Shown here: one piece after another, positions 10,722-19,273 of the stretch
Layout: every line of letters starts with the position of its first letter
How positions within the stretch are numbered: the stretch's first letter is position 1
IMG/VR virus record: IMGVR_UViG_3300036814_000619
Coordinates: 1-25,160 of that record
Strand: one strand, 5' to 3'
From: a virus
DNA: 25,160 nt
Program-made: the position numbers and the translations under genes
Notes under the pieces: model-generated
Seen by the model: only the letters and a program-made list of their open reading frames with translations
Told to the model about the DNA's origin: nothing
Database searches by the model: none

Positions 10722-13700
10722 CTATTCCTCTTGCAGGGTATTTCTTAACCGTTGCTGGATTGGGATGAACTTGTCGAAATAGGTCGGAGACCCATACCCA
10801 CCACGCTGGGCGTCATAAATACTAGGAGCAACATCCAAAGCTAGTCGAGTCTGGACGAGGTTCTGCCAACCAACCAACCGCCGGCCAGCGTTATAGGCTC
10901 CTTCAGTTAATTCCTTACCTTCAAATCCTTTTGCAGCGGCAGCACCCAGCACCGTTCCGAAGTCATTGAGGAGACCAGCAGTCGGGCCGGCCAGCATATC
11001 CACTTTCGATCTTGACTTCATCCTCGACAGTTGCCCTGCTCCGAGTAGGGTGGACGCGCCCACCCCGGTCATGCGCTCCATGTAAGCATTTCCCTGTGAC
11101 AACCAACCGAGCGTACCCCCTCGATCTACCCCCTCTAGTATGCTCTTCTTCCACCAAGGAACTCTGGCAGTAACCCGACCTCGTTTGTCTTTCTTCACCT
11201 CGTCTTCAAATGGATCTTTACCATCGAGACTCTGGCGCGCCCAGTATCCAACAGCTCCAAGGGTGGAGGCACCAACAAACATCAATGCTTGATTCATGTC
11301 CCCCATCATCGCCCCCTTCTGGAGCATGGGAATGAGCAGCTGAGATGTGGCAGACATTGTGAACGATCCGAACTGCCCGATGATCCTTCCCACTTCCGTC
11401 GAGGTCATCCAGTTCGGAAGACTTCCAGCACCTGGAGTGATGATCGTTTGCTGAACTCGCTGGAAGGTGGCTCTTTCAAACGCTAACCGATCCTCAAGGG
11501 CAGTTCTCGCGTCGATATCTCCAGCGGCACCCCACTTCCTGGTCCGAGATAAATAAAACTTCCCGCCAAGTATCGTGGATTCAGTGTCACCAAACTTTTC
11601 CTGGAGGATTGCGATCCTCTGCAGTCGATCTTCGGTTAAGCCGAGACCACCCATGAAGGCTTTGTCTGACCGGCTCAGTCGCTTCCCTGATCGAAGCTTG
11701 TTTCCTATCTTGATAATCTTGTTCTGGATCGCCACGCTGTTGATGCTCTTCATCATTCCGTTCCACTTGTTTAGCATTAACAGGTTATTGAAACCTTTGC
11801 TCGTAGCGTGTAACCCCCTTTCAATGAAGTGATTCCTTTTGGGATCTTCCTCATCGAGGCCGGCTATCCTCCTGTTTCGATCACCACCGAGGGTGGCTTC
11901 ACTCGCGAAAACCCAGTCGGCCATATCTTCTGATAGTCTTTTGTTTCTGAAGAATGGATTCATATACCGAGCAAGGGCACGGAAGTACGATGGCAGACCT
12001 ACTTGTCCGATCCCCATTGCGAGGTCTGGGATACTCGACAAGAGGAATCCACCACCAAGGCGAACATAGTTGGCTTCACGAATCGACGCTCCGATTCTAC
12101 CCAAGCTCTCGTTTCCTGTACCGTCAGTACGGTGGAATCTATCGAAGATCAATCCCATATCTCGAAGGTCTCTACTCTTTCTCTTTAGTAGTTTCTCTTC
12201 CTCCCGCTTCTTCTTCTTCATCGTCATTCTTGCATTCTGCTGTACACCAATATGAAGACCGCGATAGTCTTCCTCGATCCTGGCCTTGACCTGTTCTGCG
12301 TCTGAGTTGATGTCAAATGCAGACCTTCGAGAACTCGACGACCTTTGGATTACCATTGCCCGCATCTCCATCAGTCGTTGAAGTTTCTGGAGATCAGTGA
12401 CCGCTCCGAGATCGTCGATAAAGTTCCTGCCGAACTTGAGAGCATCTGAGCGATCAGCTGCACTGCTCCCTAACTTCCACCCATAACTTTTTTCAGTGAA
12501 GATTAACTTGCCGGCCATTGTGTTTATTCCAGATCTAGTCTGGTCAAACTCCGCAGTCACCTCTAAAAGTTCCTTGTTCTTTTTGGTTCTTTCCACAACT
12601 AGGTCGTCGAGAGACTTCTGCATCGCGGTAGACACTGGCCTTCCGTTAGCATCTAACTCCTCAATCTCTGTCCTCAACAGTGCGATCTGTGAATCAATAC
12701 CTCGAACAACCTTTCTCTTGGCATGGAGATCAGCCCTGAAGTTCTTCAGATTAACTACCAAGGAGTTCAGGTGAGTCTGCGCCTTCTCCATCGAGGAGAA
12801 CCCAAGTTGCTTGACATCAATATGCAGCCTCATGTGCGATGACAGATTCAGGTGAGCCGCGTCGTCGAGGACTTGCTCTAGTTCAAGGTGGATAGATTCC
12901 AAAGCAGCCGGGGTAAGGCTTGTTGGATCCTCTGATAAGGTGTCGAGCTTGGCTGTTACGGTAGTCAGTCGATTTTTAAGATTCGCCGAGACCTGGAACC
13001 CGTCCATTGCTGAATCCATTTCACCAGAAAGGATCAACTTAGGGAGCAGGTTTCGGATTTGATTCGCCTGGATATTCATAACATCGTCTTCAAGCCAAGG
13101 AGCAATGAACCGATCCTCTACCGTCAGGACTCGTTGCTTCAGGCTATTGCCGGCTCCACCTCCAAGAGGTCCGGTGCCAGTGTCGTTGGTGATGTTCTCA
13201 TACACTTGGTTGGCGATCTCTTCCCACCGATCCTCGTCGCCAAGTTTTGCAATCCACTCGTCGTACTCGGCGATCTCTCGTTCTAGTCGCGCACGATCCC
13301 ACACTATCTCTGCTAGTTCCTCGGTCGTGCGAGGGGTGGGGGCAGGATCTTGCGCTTGGTTCCAGATTTCGGTGAGCTTGTTCCTTTGGGCCTCAAGAGG
13401 AGGTTGATAGTCATATTCTATTTCAACTATTTGAGCATCAGTTGGTTTGAAACCCTCCTTTACTTTCGGCCCATTGGGGCCATCAACCATTTGGGCTTCT
13501 GGGACCAAGATAAAAGTGTCACCCTTCTTTGGTCCCCACTGCCTATCCGGCGCAGATGGTAGTCCACCTCTAAATACAGGCATTGCGTTTACATTGACAC
13601 CCTCCCGCATCCCTTCGCTTTGTATTCCAGCAATGTCATCCGCAGTGCGTACCTTATGTTGCCCGGTTATTTCTTCCTGAGCATCCACGAAAGCATCTGC

Positions 13701-15395
13701 CGTATCATAATTCCTGGCCTCGGACTCTAATACTGCCCTCGTCGGCGTGGCCGGCGCAACGGGGGTGCGGGTGGTGGTTGGAGGGGCCACTGGGTCAGGG
13801 GCAGAAAGAGCCTCATGCTCGTCCACCAACTTCTGACGCTCAACCTCCATCTCCGGCAGCTCTCTAGCCTTCTTGTCTTCAAGGGCAAGGAAGATGCTCT
13901 TCTTGAACTGCGGGAGGTACACCATGATCTTTTCTTTTTTGTACACCCGTGTCAGGTAGTTCTCTAACTCAATAGAGTTTATGAAATCCTCGCCGGTAAA
14001 CGCCCCTGCCGATTCGCCTGTCTTCCTGAGTGTGTCAAAGAACTTGCGGTTTATCTTTGCAACTTCCTCTACAGCCTTAATGGTCTGACTGTCTCCGATA
14101 ATAGACTCGAAGGGGTTTACCAACTCCAGTTCACCAGTGGTTGTCGATACCGAAAGTTCGTGAGAAGCGTTTGCCGGGTCAACAATATCTCCACGCACCG
14201 CCGCCTTAGCACCAAGCATCATTACTTCTGCATTACTCAGGCGACCACCAGCGGATCTGTACTCTGCAAATACCAGATTCATGTCATGGCGAATCCGCAA
14301 GCCGGCAATCTCAGCAATACCCATTACCGCTTCTACACTCTGACGATTCAAAGTGTCGGTACGGACTATGGCTGGCTTCAACATTATGTCTAGGGCACCC
14401 CTTGCAAACTGAGACTCCGAACGAGCAAGGTTCATCTCCGGATTCAGAAAGAGCAACTTCGCCAACAGTTTGCCCAAGATCCCTTGAGATATACCAAGCA
14501 CCTTGGCAAGACCTGGGTTGATCTCCGAGGTAGCCTTGAGGAGGATCCCTGCAACTTCCTCTCGGTCCTGACCAAAGATAGCAAAACCTTCGTCACCCTC
14601 GATCAGTTCGTCTAGTCTTTGTTGCTCAACTGGATTCCTCTGGAGCCATGCTGAATACGATGCAGGGTCGAGAGCATCCTCCACGGTGTCCGCACCTAGC
14701 AATGCTCGGCTCGCAGCAGTTCGACTCGAACTGATGCCTCCGCTCATACCTCCAATGATCGCTCCGAAGACCGCGCCACCAACCAAGTCTCTCTGGAACT
14801 CTTCATCGGTTCTAGTTTCTTGGGCTATCCTCAAGAACGGCTCGGCCACCGTCAGGCCAAGGACATTCTCTGCGGCACCTATCCCAGCAATAGTCATTGG
14901 CCTAGCCGCGACATTCAGGGCTTTGGCTGCCCTGGTCGCACCGCTGAAGGCGATCCAGTTCACTGGGTCCACCACGCCAGCTCCTAAGCCAGCGAAGATA
15001 TTAGAAGCCAACCCGCCTTCCTGGATGACTTCACGGTCCCTGTTCTCTTCTCGAATCTTATTGACGAGATAGTTCGCCTCTACTCGACTCTCCGCTTTCA
15101 TTAAACTGGTAAAGGCTTCTGGGTATTTCTCTCTGATCCATGGATTCGCCATGACATCAGGATCTTCAGCTGGGTTGTAACCACGCTCCGGGGGGAAGAT
15201 CGGCTCGTTCATGGCAATCGCAAGGTTGTAGACGGTGTTTGTCTGGCGAAAGAAAGCACCAACCTGATCTGTGAAACCAGTATTCTTGGCAAGGGCAGTC
15301 TTCGGGGAGTGGAATCCCTGAGCAAACATCAACCTCTGCTGTTGAATGGTCTTATCTGCCATTGCTTCTTGGAGTAGTTGTAGTTGGGACTTCAT
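10722..15395 (-). CDS. Giant internal virion (ejection) protein, T7 gp16-like
   Basis: At 1557 residues it follows gp14-like and gp15-like genes, the T7 order, and is larger than T7 gp16 (about 1318). Hydrophobic segments occur in the N-terminal part (NIFAGLGAGVVDPVNWIAF, about 131-149; AVFGAIIGGMSGGI, about 208-221) and near the C-terminus (ALMFVGASTLGAVGYWA). A long coiled-coil region lies around 830-1010. A Pro/Thr linker near 520-555 leads to an inserted segment. The proteins of this class leave the capsid at infection and help form a DNA conduit across the cell envelope. I do not see the N-terminal lytic transglycosylase motif of T7 gp16. The ATG overlaps the upstream stop (TAATG). Confidence 0.65.
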   Translation of the reverse strand: MKSQLQLLQEAMADKTIQQQRLMFAQGFHSPKTALAKNTGFTDQVGAFFRQTNTVYNLAIAMNEPIFPPERGYNPAEDPDVMANPWIREKYPEAFTSLMKAESRVEANYLVNKIREENRDREVIQEGGLASNIFAGLGAGVVDPVNWIAFSGATRAAKALNVAARPMTIAGIGAAENVLGLTVAEPFLRIAQETRTDEEFQRDLVGGAVFGAIIGGMSGGISSSRTAASRALLGADTVEDALDPASYSAWLQRNPVEQQRLDELIEGDEGFAIFGQDREEVAGILLKATSEINPGLAKVLGISQGILGKLLAKLLFLNPEMNLARSESQFARGALDIMLKPAIVRTDTLNRQSVEAVMGIAEIAGLRIRHDMNLVFAEYRSAGGRLSNAEVMMLGAKAAVRGDIVDPANASHELSVSTTTGELELVNPFESIIGDSQTIKAVEEVAKINRKFFDTLRKTGESAGAFTGEDFINSIELENYLTRVYKKEKIMVYLPQFKKSIFLALEDKKARELPEMEVERQKLVDEHEALSAPDPVAPPTTTRTPVAPATPTRAVLESEARNYDTADAFVDAQEEITGQHKVRTADDIAGIQSEGMREGVNVNAMPVFRGGLPSAPDRQWGPKKGDTFILVPEAQMVDGPNGPKVKEGFKPTDAQIVEIEYDYQPPLEAQRNKLTEIWNQAQDPAPTPRTTEELAEIVWDRARLEREIAEYDEWIAKLGDEDRWEEIANQVYENITNDTGTGPLGGGAGNSLKQRVLTVEDRFIAPWLEDDVMNIQANQIRNLLPKLILSGEMDSAMDGFQVSANLKNRLTTVTAKLDTLSEDPTSLTPAALESIHLELEQVLDDAAHLNLSSHMRLHIDVKQLGFSSMEKAQTHLNSLVVNLKNFRADLHAKRKVVRGIDSQIALLRTEIEELDANGRPVSTAMQKSLDDLVVERTKKNKELLEVTAEFDQTRSGINTMAGKLIFTEKSYGWKLGSSAADRSDALKFGRNFIDDLGAVTDLQKLQRLMEMRAMVIQRSSSSRRSAFDINSDAEQVKARIEEDYRGLHIGVQQNARMTMKKKKREEEKLLKRKSRDLRDMGLIFDRFHRTDGTGNESLGRIGASIREANYVRLGGGFLLSSIPDLAMGIGQVGLPSYFRALARYMNPFFRNKRLSEDMADWVFASEATLGGDRNRRIAGLDEEDPKRNHFIERGLHATSKGFNNLLMLNKWNGMMKSINSVAIQNKIIKIGNKLRSGKRLSRSDKAFMGGLGLTEDRLQRIAILQEKFGDTESTILGGKFYLSRTRKWGAAGDIDARTALEDRLAFERATFQRVQQTIITPGAGSLPNWMTSTEVGRIIGQFGSFTMSATSQLLIPMLQKGAMMGDMNQALMFVGASTLGAVGYWARQSLDGKDPFEDEVKKDKRGRVTARVPWWKKSILEGVDRGGTLGWLSQGNAYMERMTGVGASTLLGAGQLSRMKSRSKVDMLAGPTAGLLNDFGTVLGAAAAKGFEGKELTEGAYNAGRRLVGWQNLVQTRLALDVAPSIYDAQRGGYGSPTYFDKFIPIQQRLRNTLQEE

Positions 15396-18300
15396 TATTC
15401 TCTCTCCTGCGCGTGGATCTTGTACCCAGCCTCTAGAACCTTGAAGAACTGATCGTTTGTTAAAGCCATAATAGAAGCACCATCGCCTGGGACGAGACCG
15501 GCAATCGTGATCTTCAGCTTTGCTAGTTCCTCATTTGGATTCGTTCCCCATTCAATGTCATACTTCCGGCTCGCTTCGGTGTAGTATCTTTTTATCCACC
15601 CAGCCCTCTTGTTTGAGTCCGCTGCGCCAGGAATAAGGCCGAACTGGCCGAAGATCGCCTCGGCCTCGCCGCCGATGTTTCCATACAAGGCAGAGGCCAC
15701 CCTGTTCGTGTACTCTGGATTCTCAGAAACCACTTCCTGTACAAGCCCGACATCAGTATGCCACCCTGGTGGAACATAACCCCCTGGGGGGGGCATCAGT
15801 GACCCAGTCGCGATATTCTCCTTGATCCATACCTCAACATTCTTCTCTACAACACGAGGGTCGCCGAGTGGAACATCAAACGCACGGGCACCAGGACCAA
15901 GGTGGACAATAGTGTCGATGGGATTGAGGGGGAACTCGCTTGGACCTTGTTGTGGGCCTGGGGGCACCTGAACCCAACTACCGGGCTTAGTTGGATGGTC
16001 CGCACGAAACTGAGAACCCTGTATGGTGGGGGTCGAAGCCACTAACGCCCTCATTGCGTCGGGGGTGAGCCTAGAGGCTGCGCCGGCAGGAATCTCGGTA
16101 GGGTACTGCTTCATAAACTCTTCTGGATCGTCGGCAAATCTCTGGGCCAATCTATCGTGGAGCTGGTGGAGAGACATCTCATAAACATATTGTTGGTATT
16201 CAGGAGAGTGGAGGGCAATATCGCCAGATCCTTGGAACCGCCAAAATGCGGCAAACTTCGACCTGGCTTTTAGTGCCCAAGGCTGCAACTTAATCTCTTC
16301 ACCGTCCACTGTTATCGTGTCGGACGCGCCCGATGACGGGTCTAATACCCGAGCATTATGGTCGAGGATATCTTTGAACTCTGGAACCAGCTCTGGATTT
16401 CTAAGCAAGGCTGGTGGCACTTTCCCTGAACTCAGCAGAACTTGCCCTGCTAGTTCGTTACGGTTTCTTGTCTTCTCTAAACCGCGATTTCTCCACCGGG
16501 CAAAGTCTTTCTCAAATATTTTTAGTTCTTTCGCATTAGCCTCATCAAACGGCTCGTTACCGATCAACGACCGCTGCACCATTCCAGAGAGGTGGCTGAA
16601 CACAGCTGTCGTTCCATTCCACATCGCTGAAGAAAGCTGTTCAACATTATTAGTAGCCTTACTACCTTGTATTTCAATCCATCCACCAAGGGTTCCCCGC
16701 TTGAAGTAACCGTCGCCAAGAGGAACCAAGGAGTCGATATACGCGTCTGAGATCTCTTCCCGAGTATCGAAGGTGAGCGGATCCTGGCCTGCCGGGGTCG
16801 GCCCCACCGCCGCTCGGAAAGAGTCTTTGTACTGTGGCTCGAAAATGAACTCAGTGCCCTGCGTGTTCTTGATTAGTCCCGACCGAGAATCGCCATCCTT
16901 CGGAAAAAACGAGACGGTGTATTTGGAAGATTTACCACCCATCGTTACTGTAGATAATGGCTGGATATGCAAGTTCGGTGCGATATCGCTGAAGAACTCC
17001 TCCTCGGTTATGCCATCAAGAAAGTTCGTTTGACCTCCCGACAGGACTTTGAACAACTCATCATAGATCCAGGCTTCCGAGTCAGCGGGATTTCCAGAGT
17101 TGTCCGTTCTTTGTTCTTCTGGAAGACTGATCTGATGGAAGAACGACTGACCGTTCCTCTTGATAGGTGGATAAGCGTTCAGGACTTGAATCACTGATTG
17201 GTTGATTGCTAACCCAATCTTCTCAGCGTCACCGTAAGTGCTGTACTCAGGGTTGGCTTGGATCGTTTGCAAGTTATTCCCGTAGTAGTTGTTCATTACA
17301 AGATTCGTGAACGAGTCCTTGCCACCCTGAGACATTGATACTGTTGCTGGATTACCATTCACGGTCTCTGAAATTAACTCTATGAGATCGGCTCGGTCAG
17401 CGGCTGAGGTTCTCCCGCCTCCTGCCCCTTGACCAGTGCCACGGCTCGGTTGGGCGACAGCGTTGACCACCGCTTGGGCAGGAGGTTGGTTTCCTCTGGC
17501 ATTGCCGTAGTTGACGATCTCACTGATTCGCTTTGGAGAAAACTTAAACCCATCAGGGAGTGCTTTCACCGGAATGAATCCAAGCTCCCCCATAAGATCT
17601 GACGCAGTTTGCCAAGCACCTGGGTCGCCCTCGTCCATTCTGTTGTTAAGTGCCTCAGCAAGTGAAGGCAGCAAAGCACCGTATTTATTTGAAATCTTTA
17701 TGAGGGCTTCGGAGTTAAAATTGAGGAGTTCTGGAGGCAGAGCGGATAAAGACTTGTCGAGGTCTACCGGCCTGGAACTGGTCTCACCCAGAACAGCATC
17801 AAGATTCCCGCTAGGACCATTCGCATTTGCTATTCTAACCGAATCACGGCCAGCTTTGTTGATCCGATCTTGGGCGCGCCCCCCCATCTCTACCGAAGCA
17901 AAGAGAGTCGCCGCATCTTCTCCGAATCCTGCTCTAGCCAGTGCGTCGATTACTGCTATTCCTCTTTCAAGGTCACCCCTATCAGGAGAATTGTACTGGA
18001 TCCCGCCCGTTGGGGAAGCGGTGAAAGATCCATCTTCCGGCTGAGACATCTGTGTGGCAGTAGACCCGATATATCCTTCACGGTTTTGTAAAACATCTCC
18101 ACGAATCCTATCGACGATGTTCCTTGGAAGATTCGCGACACCACCTGAACCAGCCTCGGCGAAGGCTCCAAGGAAATAATCCATACGGCCCTCGGCACCA
18201 CGAGAGAAATACGAGGTCCGCATTCCATTTAGCGCAGTGGTCTGGACTGCCGATAACTCGCCAGCATTGATAAGCCCTCGCTCGAGAAGACCGGCAGCAT

Positions 18301-18850
18301 AGGACAGGTCGTCAGCAGCTTGAGTACCAGGGGCTGCGGAATCACCATAGTTATTCAGGGCACGGCTATTGATGAGATCCAGCCGGGACTTATCCACGCT
18401 GTCGGCCATTGCCTTGAGAAGGGGGCCAGGAGACCCTCTAAGGGATTCCAGGCGGGTGGCCGAAGACTTAGACAGGATCCTCTGGGAGCGGGGGTGGAGA
18501 CCCTCTAGGGCCGTTTTCTCGCCCGCCTCAATATCGTCAGCGAAGTCGTGCATTATCCCAAATAGAGCAGCATCCTGATCCATCGGGTTCAGGTTCTCTT
18601 CATTCCTCAGTTCCAGCAATGCCTGATCCCTGAGCATCTCAGCGTTCTCGAAGTTCGCCTTGGCTTTGGTTTCCCAAACTCCTTGGTCTTCCTTCATCTG
18701 ATCGCCAAGAAGGCCAGCGGAGATACGAGTCACCGAGTCCGCTAACTGGCCGAAACTCTTGTATACCAGACCAGCCTCTGATCCAGGCATAAGGGTTCTT
18801 CGAGCCGTACCTGCGGTACTGATCCTGGAACGAGGTATCTTGATCGCCAT
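15395..18850 (-). CDS. Large internal virion protein, T7 gp15-like
   Basis: The 1151-residue protein lies between the gp14-like and gp16-like genes, the place of T7 gp15 (747 residues), and is probably part of the DNA-ejection tube. It is largely helical in the first 250 residues (heptad-like, many Ala/Leu/Glu), with mixed, Gly/Asn-rich parts in the middle and Pro-rich stretches near 970-1035. There is no signal peptide or clear membrane span. The start follows AGGAGACAA. The assignment rests on size, order and style rather than on a diagnostic motif. Confidence 0.6.
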   Translation of the reverse strand: MAIKIPRSRISTAGTARRTLMPGSEAGLVYKSFGQLADSVTRISAGLLGDQMKEDQGVWETKAKANFENAEMLRDQALLELRNEENLNPMDQDAALFGIMHDFADDIEAGEKTALEGLHPRSQRILSKSSATRLESLRGSPGPLLKAMADSVDKSRLDLINSRALNNYGDSAAPGTQAADDLSYAAGLLERGLINAGELSAVQTTALNGMRTSYFSRGAEGRMDYFLGAFAEAGSGGVANLPRNIVDRIRGDVLQNREGYIGSTATQMSQPEDGSFTASPTGGIQYNSPDRGDLERGIAVIDALARAGFGEDAATLFASVEMGGRAQDRINKAGRDSVRIANANGPSGNLDAVLGETSSRPVDLDKSLSALPPELLNFNSEALIKISNKYGALLPSLAEALNNRMDEGDPGAWQTASDLMGELGFIPVKALPDGFKFSPKRISEIVNYGNARGNQPPAQAVVNAVAQPSRGTGQGAGGGRTSAADRADLIELISETVNGNPATVSMSQGGKDSFTNLVMNNYYGNNLQTIQANPEYSTYGDAEKIGLAINQSVIQVLNAYPPIKRNGQSFFHQISLPEEQRTDNSGNPADSEAWIYDELFKVLSGGQTNFLDGITEEEFFSDIAPNLHIQPLSTVTMGGKSSKYTVSFFPKDGDSRSGLIKNTQGTEFIFEPQYKDSFRAAVGPTPAGQDPLTFDTREEISDAYIDSLVPLGDGYFKRGTLGGWIEIQGSKATNNVEQLSSAMWNGTTAVFSHLSGMVQRSLIGNEPFDEANAKELKIFEKDFARWRNRGLEKTRNRNELAGQVLLSSGKVPPALLRNPELVPEFKDILDHNARVLDPSSGASDTITVDGEEIKLQPWALKARSKFAAFWRFQGSGDIALHSPEYQQYVYEMSLHQLHDRLAQRFADDPEEFMKQYPTEIPAGAASRLTPDAMRALVASTPTIQGSQFRADHPTKPGSWVQVPPGPQQGPSEFPLNPIDTIVHLGPGARAFDVPLGDPRVVEKNVEVWIKENIATGSLMPPPGGYVPPGWHTDVGLVQEVVSENPEYTNRVASALYGNIGGEAEAIFGQFGLIPGAADSNKRAGWIKRYYTEASRKYDIEWGTNPNEELAKLKITIAGLVPGDGASIMALTNDQFFKVLEAGYKIHAQERE

Positions 18851-18877
18851 TTGTCTCCTAGTCCTTGAGCATATCTA

Positions 18878-19264
18878 TTACGAATTCGCGCCTAGCGTGA
18901 ACAACGATTCCGCTGCGCCCATGTAACCAGCCATTCGGGACTGCTTCGCCTTCTTGCGAAGAGTCTTTTCTTCCGATTTTGCGCCGGCTATTATTGATTC
19001 TTGTTCTCGCATCGTTTCACCAATTGATTCCATCATTACCAGCATCGGAGAACCTTCCAGTTCCACTCCCGCTGCTCCGAAACCGGCTTTTTGAGACCCG
19101 ACAACTCTTCGACCTTCAAGTCCAGCAACACGAGACTTTTCTTTACCGAGTCGCCTCGCCTCTCGTGCCTGTTCATTGTACGCATCTGATTCCGCTTGGC
19201 CGCCCAGCAGCTTTGACCCACCACTAAACATAGTGCTGAGAAACATCATCGTGAATGGGTCCAT
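18878..19264 (-). CDS. Internal virion protein, T7 gp14-like
   Basis: The 128-residue product starts with a hydrophobic helix (FTMMFLSTMFSGGSKLLGG), followed by a long charged helix. Next comes the motif QKAGFGAAGVELEGSP (about 58-73), typical of gp14-type proteins, and then another helical arm ending in a small Gly/Ala segment. In T7, gp14 (196 residues) is ejected first and forms the outer-membrane part of the ejection channel. It stands directly before the gp15- and gp16-like genes. The ribosome binding site TAGGAGAC overlaps the end of the preceding gene. Confidence 0.75.
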   Translation of the reverse strand: MDPFTMMFLSTMFSGGSKLLGGQAESDAYNEQAREARRLGKEKSRVAGLEGRRVVGSQKAGFGAAGVELEGSPMLVMMESIGETMREQESIIAGAKSEEKTLRKKAKQSRMAGYMGAAESLFTLGANS

Positions 19265-19273
19265 GTCTGTCTC

